DNA of 28,544 nucleotides from the NCBI GenBank assembly GCA_019322805.1, contig JAHWIC010000018.1, positions 1-28,544 of the forward strand, given 5' to 3'. Position numbers and translations under genes: made by a program. The DNA comes from Candidatus Woesearchaeota archaeon. GTDB lineage: Archaea > Nanobdellota > Nanobdellia > Woesearchaeales > JAHWIC01. The notes under the pieces were generated by a model. That model did not search any database. It was given only the letters and a program-made list of their open reading frames with translations, and was not told the origin of the DNA. Shown here piece by piece: positions 22,196-28,544 of the stretch (position 1 is the stretch's first letter; the number at the start of each line of letters is the position of its first letter).

Positions 22196-23419
22196 TTATT
22201 TACCCTTTCTTTGTTTAGTTTTCATCTGCATTTTTAGCATTTCCAGCTCTTCTTTATATGTTTTGTGTTTTTTGGAATACACTAGATATATGATGTCTGC
22301 AATAACTAAGAGTATTATGATTATTACTAGCAGGGTTGTTGTTGGAGTTATAACTGGCATGAGCATTACCTCTTCTGGCTTTGTGATAGTTACCTTACCT
22401 AATTCTTTGGCTGTGTTATCTCCGAAATACAAGATTATCTCTGCATCATATTCTCCAACCCCCATGTTTGTCGCGTCAAAATAACCAGTTATAGTTTTCT
22501 TTTCCCAAGGAGCAATATTTGTGCTTGGTGTCTGGAATGTTCGCCTTCCAATTGTTACAATGGCATACACATTTTGGATTTGGTTGTTCCATCTGCTTTC
22601 TATTTCTATGTCAAATGGATTTATCTTGCCGGCAGGGACTTCTTTTGTATAATCAATAATCCATATCTCTAATGAGCCTATCTTGAATTTAGCTTCATTG
22701 GTTTTAAGCTCTTTCATATCATAATAAACAGTTGCAACTGCTTTATACTCTCCTGACTTTAGCCCTTCAGTACTTAGCTGAGCATGTAATGTATCTTCAG
22801 CATTTGATTTGAGAGATTTCTCTTCTGTGTAAGCCATCGCTACTTTATTGCCATTAGAATCATAAACCTCAATCTTTGCCCTGACACTATTAATATCCTC
22901 TTTTCCTCCATTATATACATTGATCTTAAAATTAGCTGGTTTGTTGACTTCAACATCTTTTACATTTAATTTTGCTGTTAAGTATTTGCCTGGATAAAGG
23001 AACCTTACATCTATTATAGCTTCTGAGGATGTCAACAGCCCTATGCCCTTGCCACCGCTTGAAGATACAGTTTCCTTAACACCTATTCTGATTTGATGAA
23101 TGCCTGGACTTACTTCCTTATCTAAACCTTCTGGCAGTTTTAAACTTACAGTAAAGTAGGGGTCTGACCCAGGAACTATATCCTTGAATTGATCTGGTTC
23201 TATAGTTATATACTGCCCTAAACCACCTGTTACGTATAATGTATAATCTTGGGTGTAGTCAGAAGTAGTGATAATCTGGTAGGTTTGGGTGAATTCCAAG
23301 TTAGGCACATAATCCATTTTTACCCACATGCTGCGTGCCGCTAATCCAATTGCAGAAACAGCAGGTATTACGGATAATAAGAATAAAGTGATAATTACAT
23401 ACCTTAAATATCCCTTCAT
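22196..23419 (-). CDS. Secreted tandem Ig/CARDB-like protein with C-terminal membrane anchor
   Basis: 407 aa. A signal peptide (res 4-23, YVIITLFLLSVIPAVSAIG) precedes three or four beta-sandwich domains; recognisable pieces are LPEGLDKEVSPGIHQIRIGV, YPGKYLTAKLNV, GLKSGEYKAVATVYYD and GVGEYDAEIILYFGD. A TM helix (~362-382, TTTLLVIIIILLVIADIIYL) and a basic, coiled-coil-prone tail (KEELEMLKMQMKTKQRKGK) follow. It is a paralogue of the 394-aa protein at 25544-26728, with the same domain order. Shine-Dalgarno AGGAGG precedes the ATG at 23419. The CARDB-like units suggest an adhesion or assembly scaffold at the outer face of the membrane. Confidence 0.83.
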   Translation of the reverse strand: MKGYLRYVIITLFLLSVIPAVSAIGLAARSMWVKMDYVPNLEFTQTYQIITTSDYTQDYTLYVTGGLGQYITIEPDQFKDIVPGSDPYFTVSLKLPEGLDKEVSPGIHQIRIGVKETVSSSGGKGIGLLTSSEAIIDVRFLYPGKYLTAKLNVKDVEVNKPANFKINVYNGGKEDINSVRAKIEVYDSNGNKVAMAYTEEKSLKSNAEDTLHAQLSTEGLKSGEYKAVATVYYDMKELKTNEAKFKIGSLEIWIIDYTKEVPAGKINPFDIEIESRWNNQIQNVYAIVTIGRRTFQTPSTNIAPWEKKTITGYFDATNMGVGEYDAEIILYFGDNTAKELGKVTITKPEEVMLMPVITPTTTLLVIIIILLVIADIIYLVYSKKHKTYKEELEMLKMQMKTKQRKGK

Positions 23420-23469
23420 ACTCTTTCCTCCTACAAAAAAGAAAAATTAAAAGAAAATAAATAAAAAAA

Positions 23470-24189
23470 TTAGTCTTGGGCGCCAGATTTAGCGCTATTA
23501 AAGGTCAAGGTATCTGTCTTTGAGCCGGTTACTTCTTCTGGTATTTTCAGATATACATATAACCTTACTGTATCATTCTCTGCTGCTGACCTTAATGATC
23601 CGCAAACCTGCTGTCTTGGCTGGGTTCCATTCCCTATAAAGGATGTTGGAGAACCGACAGTACCTTCAACGTGATCAGAGTCACAACTGCCTGTCTCGTT
23701 TTCTAGTGACCAATACTTGTACTCTGCTACTGTATCACAAGCAACAAATGTAGGTCCTGCTAAATTATCACATAGATATTCACTTGCGTTTTTTTCTGTA
23801 TAGACAGATATATTCAAATGAACATTACCTGTGTTTTCTATGACTATGAAATCCTCACTTTTATTCTCCGAACCCTCACCAGTATACGCTGGGTCTGGCA
23901 TCCATGATGAGGCATTGTTCCAATTAATCTTTGTACCATTGCTCCACAGCTCTGCGTCTGTGCCAGCTGCCACAGTTCCTTCCCCAAACCAGATTATAGC
24001 TTCTGGTGCAGAAATTGTTGTGACTTCAGTGATACTGACATTCACCTCTCCTGTGGTTTGAAAACCAGTTATTAAAGGCACCCTTCCAAGGCTGCTTAGC
24101 CTATTTAAGCTTATAAATGTCCCTCCAAGAGAAACAACAATTGCGACAACTAGAAGCGTTGCCAAACTTTTATTTGATACTTCACCCAT
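23470..24189 (-). CDS. Pilin-like or TasA-like exported protein with N-terminal TM helix
   Basis: 239 aa from the ATG at 24189. That start is chosen because AGGAGG ends 9 nt upstream, while the upstream TTG abuts it. It begins MGEVSNKSLATLLVVAIVVS, a TM helix to about res 30, then LGRVPLITGFQTTGEVNVSI. The exported part contains VIENTGNVHLNISVYTEK, several Cys, and a C-terminal LRSAAENDTVRLYVYLKIPE ending in a DTLTFNS strand. The 'I.NtGN..L..SV ... vP.e..G....tl.F' framework also appears at the C-terminus of the 27202-28544 protein, and loosely recalls TasA/CalY and archaeal bundling pilins; that relation is only a suggestion. It is 15 nt after the 77-aa gene in the same operon. Confidence 0.78.
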   Translation of the reverse strand: MGEVSNKSLATLLVVAIVVSLGGTFISLNRLSSLGRVPLITGFQTTGEVNVSITEVTTISAPEAIIWFGEGTVAAGTDAELWSNGTKINWNNASSWMPDPAYTGEGSENKSEDFIVIENTGNVHLNISVYTEKNASEYLCDNLAGPTFVACDTVAEYKYWSLENETGSCDSDHVEGTVGSPTSFIGNGTQPRQQVCGSLRSAAENDTVRLYVYLKIPEEVTGSKTDTLTFNSAKSGAQD

Positions 24190-24203
24190 TTTTCTCAACC
24201 TCC

Positions 24204-24437
24204 TTATATTATGTTTATTCTAACATTACTAACAGCTTCTCCTGTAATTGGAGGAGCCTGTTCTTCACCAGGACCAATGTTAATCCTAACTTGTCCTGAT
24301 TCTGTATTACCTTCTGTTATATAACCAACCCTTGTAGACATGGTATTATCAAGCACTACCCATGTGCATGCAATAGATATTACAACTGTCAGAACCAGCA
24401 AAACCACTATTGTTGTTTTTGGTATATCATCAGCCAT
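24204..24437 (-). CDS. Small TM-anchored protein, first gene of the 24437-21776 operon
   Basis: 77 aa. Cytosolic MADDIPKTT, a TM helix (res 10-30, IVVLLVLTVVISIACTWVVL), then a short exported tail containing GYITEGNTESGQVRINIG and ending PPITGEAVSNVRINII. The short length, the N-terminal helix and the position right before a pilin-like protein suggest a minor subunit or assembly partner. AGGTG lies 6 nt before the ATG. The ITG tripeptide recurs in neighbours. The family is not recognised. Confidence 0.7.
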   Translation of the reverse strand: MADDIPKTTIVVLLVLTVVISIACTWVVLDNTMSTRVGYITEGNTESGQVRINIGPGEEQAPPITGEAVSNVRINII

Positions 24438-24476
24438 TTTAACACCTTTTTTTATGTTATTAACCCCTTAATATAA

Positions 24477-24490
24477 CTCATATATAAACT
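24477..24490 (-). promoter_or_regulatory. TATA promoter of the 24437-21776 operon
   Basis: Minus strand AGTTTATATATGAG, about 40-50 nt before the ATG at 24437, inside a 141-nt gap that separates this operon from the upstream one. Confidence 0.6.
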
Positions 24491-24578
24491 TTTCTATTCT
24501 TTGTTATATATGTCTCTATTCTGGGGTTGTTATTTTTTGATGAATAATCTCCTTGTATTATCCCTTTTTAGTAGATAA

Positions 24579-24983
24579 TTAATCACTTTTGGAGATGATT
24601 ATATCTTTGTATATAACATTTACTTTTAGCGAGGTGTTGATTATGCTTAGTCCAAGCTTATCAGTATTAACAGAGTAACTGCCAACATAACCTTTTCCAG
24701 AGTAGTTAATCTCAGGAATCTCACTATAAATACTCTTTGGCGCATTTCCTGATTTAGACATAAATTCTTCAATTGTAAGAGTATAAGTCTGGTTGTTTGC
24801 TATAATCTCAACAATAGAGTTTTCTGGTATTATTGTTGTACTGCTTATCCTTATTTGTTTATCTTGCGGCTCTGCTACTGCCAGACCAGTTATGCCTTTT
24901 GGCTTTGTAATAAATACTATTAATAGTATTATAATTGTGATAATCGGCAATAGGTAAGGCGTTATTTTATTTGCTTTGTTCAT
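24579..24983 (-). CDS. Small TM-anchored exported protein with GITGL motif
   Basis: 134 aa. TM helix at res 9-27 (YLLPIITIIILLIVFITKP), then GITGLAVAEPQDKQIRIS and an exported domain with strands around STTIIPENSIVEIIANNQTY and a C-terminal SLKVNVIYKDIII. The KGITGLAVAEP segment is almost the same as PGITGLYTAEP after TM2 of the 2227-aa protein, in the same position relative to a membrane helix. Its start overlaps the stop of the last mini-HTH gene by 4 nt (ATGA), and it closes the operon that begins outside the window. Function unknown; probably an envelope component. Confidence 0.72.
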   Translation of the reverse strand: MNKANKITPYLLPIITIIILLIVFITKPKGITGLAVAEPQDKQIRISSTTIIPENSIVEIIANNQTYTLTIEEFMSKSGNAPKSIYSEIPEINYSGKGYVGSYSVNTDKLGLSIINTSLKVNVIYKDIIISKSD

Positions 24984-25189
24984 TTTTTCCTGGCCCTATT
25001 ATATACTGTCCATATATTCCTCTCATCTCTATTTAGCAGGATGCCTATTTCATGGTATGTCAGCTTCATATCATCCTTCAGATACTTCACAATAGCTTCA
25101 AATGGCGAAAGTTTCTCTTTCTTGAAAATTGAAACCGGGATCTTATAACCAGATTCCTTTTTCAGTACATTTTCTTGAGTATTGCTCAT
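24980..25189 (-). CDS. Mini helix-turn-helix protein, third of three tandem paralogues
   Basis: 69 aa. After a short variable N-terminus (MSNTQENVLKKESGY) comes PVSIFKKEKLSPFEAIVKYL, then LTYHEIGILLNRDERNIWTV and YNRARKK. The second block has the HTH shape of sigma region 4 or resolvase-type helices (T..EIG..L.R....W...NRA.KK), with basic residues at the end of the recognition helix. It starts 2 nt after the stop of the middle copy and overlaps the following anchored-protein gene by 4 nt. Probably DNA-binding and regulating its own operon; a role in binding a partner protein instead cannot be excluded. Confidence 0.82.
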   Translation of the reverse strand: MSNTQENVLKKESGYKIPVSIFKKEKLSPFEAIVKYLKDDMKLTYHEIGILLNRDERNIWTVYNRARKK

Positions 25190-25191
25190 TT

Positions 25192-25365
25192 TTACTTTTT
25201 CCTGGCCCTATTATATACCGTCCATATGTTGCGTTCATCTCTATTTAGCAGGATACCGATCTGGTGATATGTCAGCTTCTTCCCTTCCTTCAGATATTTG
25301 ACTATGGCTTCAAATGGTGAAAGCCTTGGTTCTTTGAATATTGAAACTGGAATCGACACGTTCAT
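25192..25365 (-). CDS. Mini helix-turn-helix protein, middle of three tandem paralogues
   Basis: 57 aa, read by hand between the two longer copies: it starts MNVSIPVSIFKEPRLSPFEA, continues IVKYLKEGKKLTYHQIGILL and ends NRDERNIWTVYNRARKK. Almost no N-terminal extension precedes the conserved PVSIFK. Its ATG overlaps the stop of the first copy (ATGA), and its TAA is 2 nt before the third copy. All three share the PVSxFK..LSPFEAIVKYLK and LTYHxIGxLLNRDERNIWTVYNRARKK-type segments, so they are recent duplicates or kept alike by gene conversion. Confidence 0.85.
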   Translation of the reverse strand: MNVSIPVSIFKEPRLSPFEAIVKYLKEGKKLTYHQIGILLNRDERNIWTVYNRARKK

Positions 25366-25547
25366 TTTTTCCTGGCCCTATTATATACCGTCCAAATATT
25401 ACGCTCATCTCTATTAAGGAGCAAACCAATCTGGTGATATGTCAGCTTCTTCTCTTCTTTCAAGTATTTCACAATAGCTTCAAAAGGAGACAGCTTTGGC
25501 TGCTTGAATACTGAAACAGGGATTAACTGCTCACTTGCTTGTTTCAT
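25362..25547 (-). CDS. Mini helix-turn-helix protein, first of three tandem paralogues
   Basis: 61 aa from the ATG at 25547 (MKQASEQLIPVSVFKQPKLS), which has AGGAGG 7 nt upstream and overlaps the stop of the 394-aa surface gene (ATGA). A farther upstream start would only extend into that gene. HTH region LTYHQIGLLLNRDERNIWTV. The presence of small DNA-binding-type proteins translationally coupled to surface-protein genes mirrors the RHH pair upstream of the 2227-aa gene. Confidence 0.83.
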   Translation of the reverse strand: MKQASEQLIPVSVFKQPKLSPFEAIVKYLKEEKKLTYHQIGLLLNRDERNIWTVYNRARKK

Positions 25548-26728
25548 CTTTGCCTCCTTTTGAAATAGACAAACCATCCAATATTGATTAGGATCAGGAT
25601 AATTACCAACAAAGTTAGAATTGTCTGAGTGTCAATAGCTCTGGGCCTTAGCTTGACTGCTGCAGCTGTTACACCTATTATCTCTATATCAATACCTTCC
25701 AGATTTACATAAGTCCTAAGTGTTTTTTCTGTTGTCCTGTCTTCATAATGCAGAATTACCTTGCCATCATATGCGCCTTCTTCTACATCTTCTGTATCCC
25801 AATAAGCAAAGACTGTTTTTCTTTCACTCGGGCTTATATCAAATGATGCAGATTTTGTATCAGCTATTATATCCCCTTCATTATTCTTCATTATTAACTG
25901 AGCATAAGCATTCTTGATTAGTTCATTCCACTTGCTCTCAACTAAGATGTTAAACTTTGCAATTTCTCCAAGTTTGAAGTCTTTGACAAAGACCTCTAGA
26001 ACATCAAGCAATATACCCTCTATCTCAAACCTCTTTTCCTGTGTTAGGCTGTATTCATCATAGGTTAGATGCATTACTGCTCTGTAAGCTCCTGGTTTTA
26101 GGGCTTGGGTTGAGCCAACCAAGTCAACTCTTTGCTTGCTTTCTATGCTTCTTTCTGTTGTTTCTATTGTGGCTACTTTTTGATTATCAGGATCAAATAC
26201 TTCTATAGTTGCTTTTGCTCTGTTTATTGTTTCTGTTCCTAGGTTTGATGCTGCAACAAAGAATAAGGTTTTATCATCCTGGCTTACAACTTCTAGTCTG
26301 GCTTCTAAATATTTTCCTGGATAGGGTACTTTCACTCTTAGCTGTGTTGCTACTGCTGCAGCTGCCTGCACTGATGTTAAGCCTTCTTCGCCTTCTGGAA
26401 GAGCAACAGCAATGATCCTTGCTTCATGTATTCCAGGCTCTCCAATGTCTTCTGGCAAGTCTACTTCAAATGCAAATGATTTTGAGTATTCTTGTGACGT
26501 GAACTTTACAACTTTTTCTTCTAGAGTAATCGAATCTTTTAGCTCTCCTTCTATTAACAATAATACATTTATGTCCTTGTACTCATTGTTGATTACTCTA
26601 AAGCTGAACTCTCTATGGTCGTTTGGAACAAAGTCAATTGTTGTTCTGCCTGGTGTTATTCCTACACTTAGTACAGTTGGAACTAGCAACAACAATGCTA
26701 AAATCCATGTTATGAGTTTTTTATTCAT
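25544..26728 (-). CDS. Secreted Ig/CARDB-like protein with C-terminal membrane anchor (paralogue of 22196-23419)
   Basis: 394 aa. Signal peptide at res 4-21 (LITWILALLLLVPTVLSVG), mature start near ITPGRTTIDFVPNDH. Beta-sandwich domains share with the 407-aa protein the segments PEDIGEPGIHEARI, YPGKYLEARLEV, LKPGAYRAVMHLTYDEY and EEGAYDGKVILHYED, then a TM helix (~369-388) and the short basic tail FKRRQR. It lacks the 407-aa protein's coiled-coil tail. It overlaps the 162-aa gene by 8 nt; no clear Shine-Dalgarno is seen, so reinitiation is likely. Probably a scaffold or chaperone of the surface structure; two paralogues in two neighbouring operons suggest parallel systems. Confidence 0.83.
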   Translation of the reverse strand: MNKKLITWILALLLLVPTVLSVGITPGRTTIDFVPNDHREFSFRVINNEYKDINVLLLIEGELKDSITLEEKVVKFTSQEYSKSFAFEVDLPEDIGEPGIHEARIIAVALPEGEEGLTSVQAAAAVATQLRVKVPYPGKYLEARLEVVSQDDKTLFFVAASNLGTETINRAKATIEVFDPDNQKVATIETTERSIESKQRVDLVGSTQALKPGAYRAVMHLTYDEYSLTQEKRFEIEGILLDVLEVFVKDFKLGEIAKFNILVESKWNELIKNAYAQLIMKNNEGDIIADTKSASFDISPSERKTVFAYWDTEDVEEGAYDGKVILHYEDRTTEKTLRTYVNLEGIDIEIIGVTAAAVKLRPRAIDTQTILTLLVIILILINIGWFVYFKRRQR

Positions 26729-27209
26729 TTTGTGAAGCTAAAAATGTTGATTGTTCTGTTATGGTTGAGTTTAGGCCCTCTCCAAGGTTTAGTGCTGCTG
26801 CCCCTGTTATGCCCCAGTCTTTATTGCGCAGGGTTTCCAGCAGCGCGTTTACATTGCCCTTATTCTCAATATTGTAGGAGTGGTTTGACAGTTTTTTGAG
26901 CGAGATTGCAACTTCTGAATCTAGGATGAATCGTTTTTTTGCGCTAAAGCCTGTTGTGCGCCAGTAATACTCTCCTGGAGGCAAGCTTGCGGTTTCTTTT
27001 CCTGAAATCATAATTGGAGAGCTGAATGATGGATTATCGTCTATTAAGACACGATTTGCAAGACCAATCCATTCAAAGAGAATTGTTCTGTTGGTTGTTG
27101 CTCCTGATGGAGAGAGAGGTATGTTGAAGTTTAGGACTACCAGCAAGGTTAAAACTATCAAAGTCAGTATGAGCTGTTTCTTCAACTGCTTTAGTACTGC
27201 CTTATTCAT
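26721..27209 (-). CDS. TM-anchored exported protein with ITG motif near its C-terminus
   Basis: 162 aa from the ATG at 27209, chosen over 27215 because GGTGG is 8 nt upstream of it. TM helix at res 12-31 (LILTLIVLTLLVVLNFNIPL), then an exported beta-rich domain with ILFEWIGLANRVLIDDNPSF, a LPPGEYYWRTTG turn, and a C-terminal YNIENKGNVNALLET followed by WGITGAAALNLGEGL. The 'PxxxI.W.........id..p.f.s' look is that of a fibronectin-type-III-like fold ('PPGEYYWR' is a common FN3 strand-turn), and the NKGNV segment resembles the GN motif of the pilin-like proteins. It overlaps the upstream surface gene and the downstream 394-aa gene. Confidence 0.72.
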   Translation of the reverse strand: MNKAVLKQLKKQLILTLIVLTLLVVLNFNIPLSPSGATTNRTILFEWIGLANRVLIDDNPSFSSPIMISGKETASLPPGEYYWRTTGFSAKKRFILDSEVAISLKKLSNHSYNIENKGNVNALLETLRNKDWGITGAAALNLGEGLNSTITEQSTFLASQNE

Positions 27210-28544
27210 GTACATACCACCCTGTAAAGATTATTGTGGAGTTCTTCGTGCCTGCAGGTTCGTCAAGAGGCACCTCTATTAGGATGTCTACTTCAGCGGA
27301 ATCTGCTGCATCGGAGTAATTCAAGAATCTGATGAAGGTTTCATTTACTAAAGGTACATCTGTCCAGGTTATGGTTGAGGCAGACTCATTGTAGCTGTTC
27401 GCTTCTCCTGGATATTCATCAATTTTGTATTGATAATATGATGATGGGAAAGATACTGATTGCCATAATGCGGTTGCTGACAGGTTAACATCAAGGAAGC
27501 AGTTACCATCATTTTGTATTGCAAGCGGATCATATGCTGGATCTGTTGTGTTTGTTTTATTGCCATTACCCAGCTCTCCAAAGTCAACTGTATTATTTAT
27601 TACAGTAAGGACAACTAAGCTGTCAATGTATAATGAGAATGTATCACTGACATCACCATATTCGTATCCATCCCAGACTTTAACTGTCCAGCTATAGTAA
27701 TCTTCATAATCACCCTGCTCCCACAGGTTCATTAGAACTTCTTGCAGGGTATACTCATTTCCAGAAATGCTTTCAAAGTATCTTGAGTCTGTTATGTCGC
27801 ATTCTGATGAGACGCATGTTGGAGTAATGTTTAGTATGTATTCAACACCGTCTCCGTCTGCATCAGTGACCTCTGTCCAGTTGAATGTTGGTGTTCTGTC
27901 TGTAGTATGGTTGTTGTTTTGTGGATGGGAAAGAGTTACTTGTGGTGGTTTTGTGTTCTCCCTGTACTGCCGGGTTTCACTTGCTGAGCTGTTACCTGAA
28001 TCATCACCGGCTATAACATACCAATAGTAAGTTTGTCCGTCAGTTGTTGCGCCTGTTGAGATGTTTGTGTCTGATGTTGAGCCTAAGAAGCTTGGGGGTT
28101 CTGAATTTGAATGGTATATATAATAAGTTACTGCATCACCGTCAGGATCAGTTGCTGTCCAGTTTAGAGTGTGTATATTCCCTATTAGAACGCTGTTGTT
28201 TGCTGGGCTTATTAAGATTGGAGTTGTCGGAACTGACTCTTCTATTTCAATCCAGGTTGAGTTTAATGTGGTTCCGTCTGCTTGGCCGTCATTTGGCGTG
28301 ATTGAGCAGTGCCAGGATTCATGCTTTGTCGTTTCGTCATAAGCAATTGTTTGTGTTCCGTTTTGATAAAGAGCCTTTACTTGTTCTGGTGATAAGGAAA
28401 TGTTAAGGATAAGCACGTCATCTATTGTGCCGTTGATAAAACCCCAATTACTTTTAAAGGCGCCAATGAAAACATTCGCGCCTGATTGGTCTATGCCAGC
28501 GGTATATGTTCCGCTGTTCTTTTCAACACCGTCCACATATATCT
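27202..28544 (-). CDS. Surface protein with LamG and fibronectin-type-III-like domains (5' partial)
   Basis: The frame is open to the window edge (…IYVDGVEKNSG), so the N-terminus is missing; the GTG at 28536 codes the Val of the LamG strand IYVDG. The visible part begins with the end of a LamG/concanavalin-like domain (NVFIGAFKSNWGFINGTIDD, then LNISLSPEQVKALYQNG). Two FN3-like modules follow (PILISPANNSVLIGN with QTYYWYVIAGDDSGNSSAS; and VTLSHPQNNNHTTDRTP with YSWTVKVWDG). Last is a GNCFLDVNLSAT-containing domain related to the pilin-like 239-aa protein, ending in FTGWYVHE with no visible C-terminal TM helix. Likely a secreted, glycan-binding or filament-associated adhesin. The stop is overlapped by the 162-aa gene. 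Confidence 0.82.
   Translation of the reverse strand, partial: IYVDGVEKNSGTYTAGIDQSGANVFIGAFKSNWGFINGTIDDVLILNISLSPEQVKALYQNGTQTIAYDETTKHESWHCSITPNDGQADGTTLNSTWIEIEESVPTTPILISPANNSVLIGNIHTLNWTATDPDGDAVTYYIYHSNSEPPSFLGSTSDTNISTGATTDGQTYYWYVIAGDDSGNSSASETRQYRENTKPPQVTLSHPQNNNHTTDRTPTFNWTEVTDADGDGVEYILNITPTCVSSECDITDSRYFESISGNEYTLQEVLMNLWEQGDYEDYYSWTVKVWDGYEYGDVSDTFSLYIDSLVVLTVINNTVDFGELGNGNKTNTTDPAYDPLAIQNDGNCFLDVNLSATALWQSVSFPSSYYQYKIDEYPGEANSYNESASTITWTDVPLVNETFIRFLNYSDAADSAEVDILIEVPLDEPAGTKNSTIIFTGWYVHE

Noticed and set aside
24980..25547. Assembly artefact or CRISPR-like DNA repeat
   Set aside because: The three units differ at many third-codon positions and in their N-termini while keeping the protein sequence, so they are diverged genes.

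Overview
The window reads as an AT-rich archaeal chromosome segment, most likely from a DPANN lineage (Woesearchaeales/Pacearchaeales-like, placed by overall flavour, not by a marker tree). Archaeal evidence: ribosomal proteins S8e and L37e, an Sm-like archaeal protein next to L37e, BRE/TATA promoters of the form CGAwAGATTTAwATA at leaderless or short-leader genes, a tRNA without encoded CCA that carries non-canonical introns, and very large secreted, sequon-rich surface proteins.

Layout. 1-5.0 kb: 3' part of an inositol-monophosphatase-family gene; a membrane protein plus a Gly/Pro/Glu-rich protein; a GC-rich palindromic element; a HhH-GPD DNA glycosylase with a 4Fe-4S cluster; two unrecognised genes; then S8e. 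5.1-5.8 kb: lsm-rpl37e and a tRNA-Leu(UAG) whose T-loop is interrupted by a 29-nt intron in a bulge-helix-bulge context and whose D-loop carries a 33-nt insertion. 5.8-9.5 kb: MoxR ATPase - DUF58 - BatA-like VWA operon, divergent from a small cytosolic protein with a BatD/DUF4129-like helical domain. 9.7-21.5 kb: one operon of two tiny ribbon-helix-helix regulators (46 and 48 aa), a 2227-aa and a 1606-aa surface protein. The 2227-aa protein holds eleven Cys/Asp repeats, CGGPC modules, a cytosolic copy of the BatD-like domain and a second exported C-terminal domain. 21.8-28.5 kb: two further surface/appendage operons of membrane-anchored beta-sandwich proteins, with three tandem mini-HTH genes inside one of them.

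How it may work together (inference): MoxR, DUF58 and VWA proteins are often chaperone-like, metal/ATP-dependent partners of membrane complexes. The helical domain next to MoxR also sits in the cytosolic loop of the giant surface protein, which suggests that the Bat-like module acts on, or assembles, this cell-surface system. The tandem RHH and HTH proteins are likely local regulators. Four proteins share an ITG motif shortly after or near a membrane anchor, possibly a processing or sorting signal.

Four genes are too short to stand out and were read by hand: L37e (54 aa), the two RHH proteins (46 and 48 aa) and the middle mini-HTH protein (57 aa). Several start codons were moved on the basis of Shine-Dalgarno or TATA placement.
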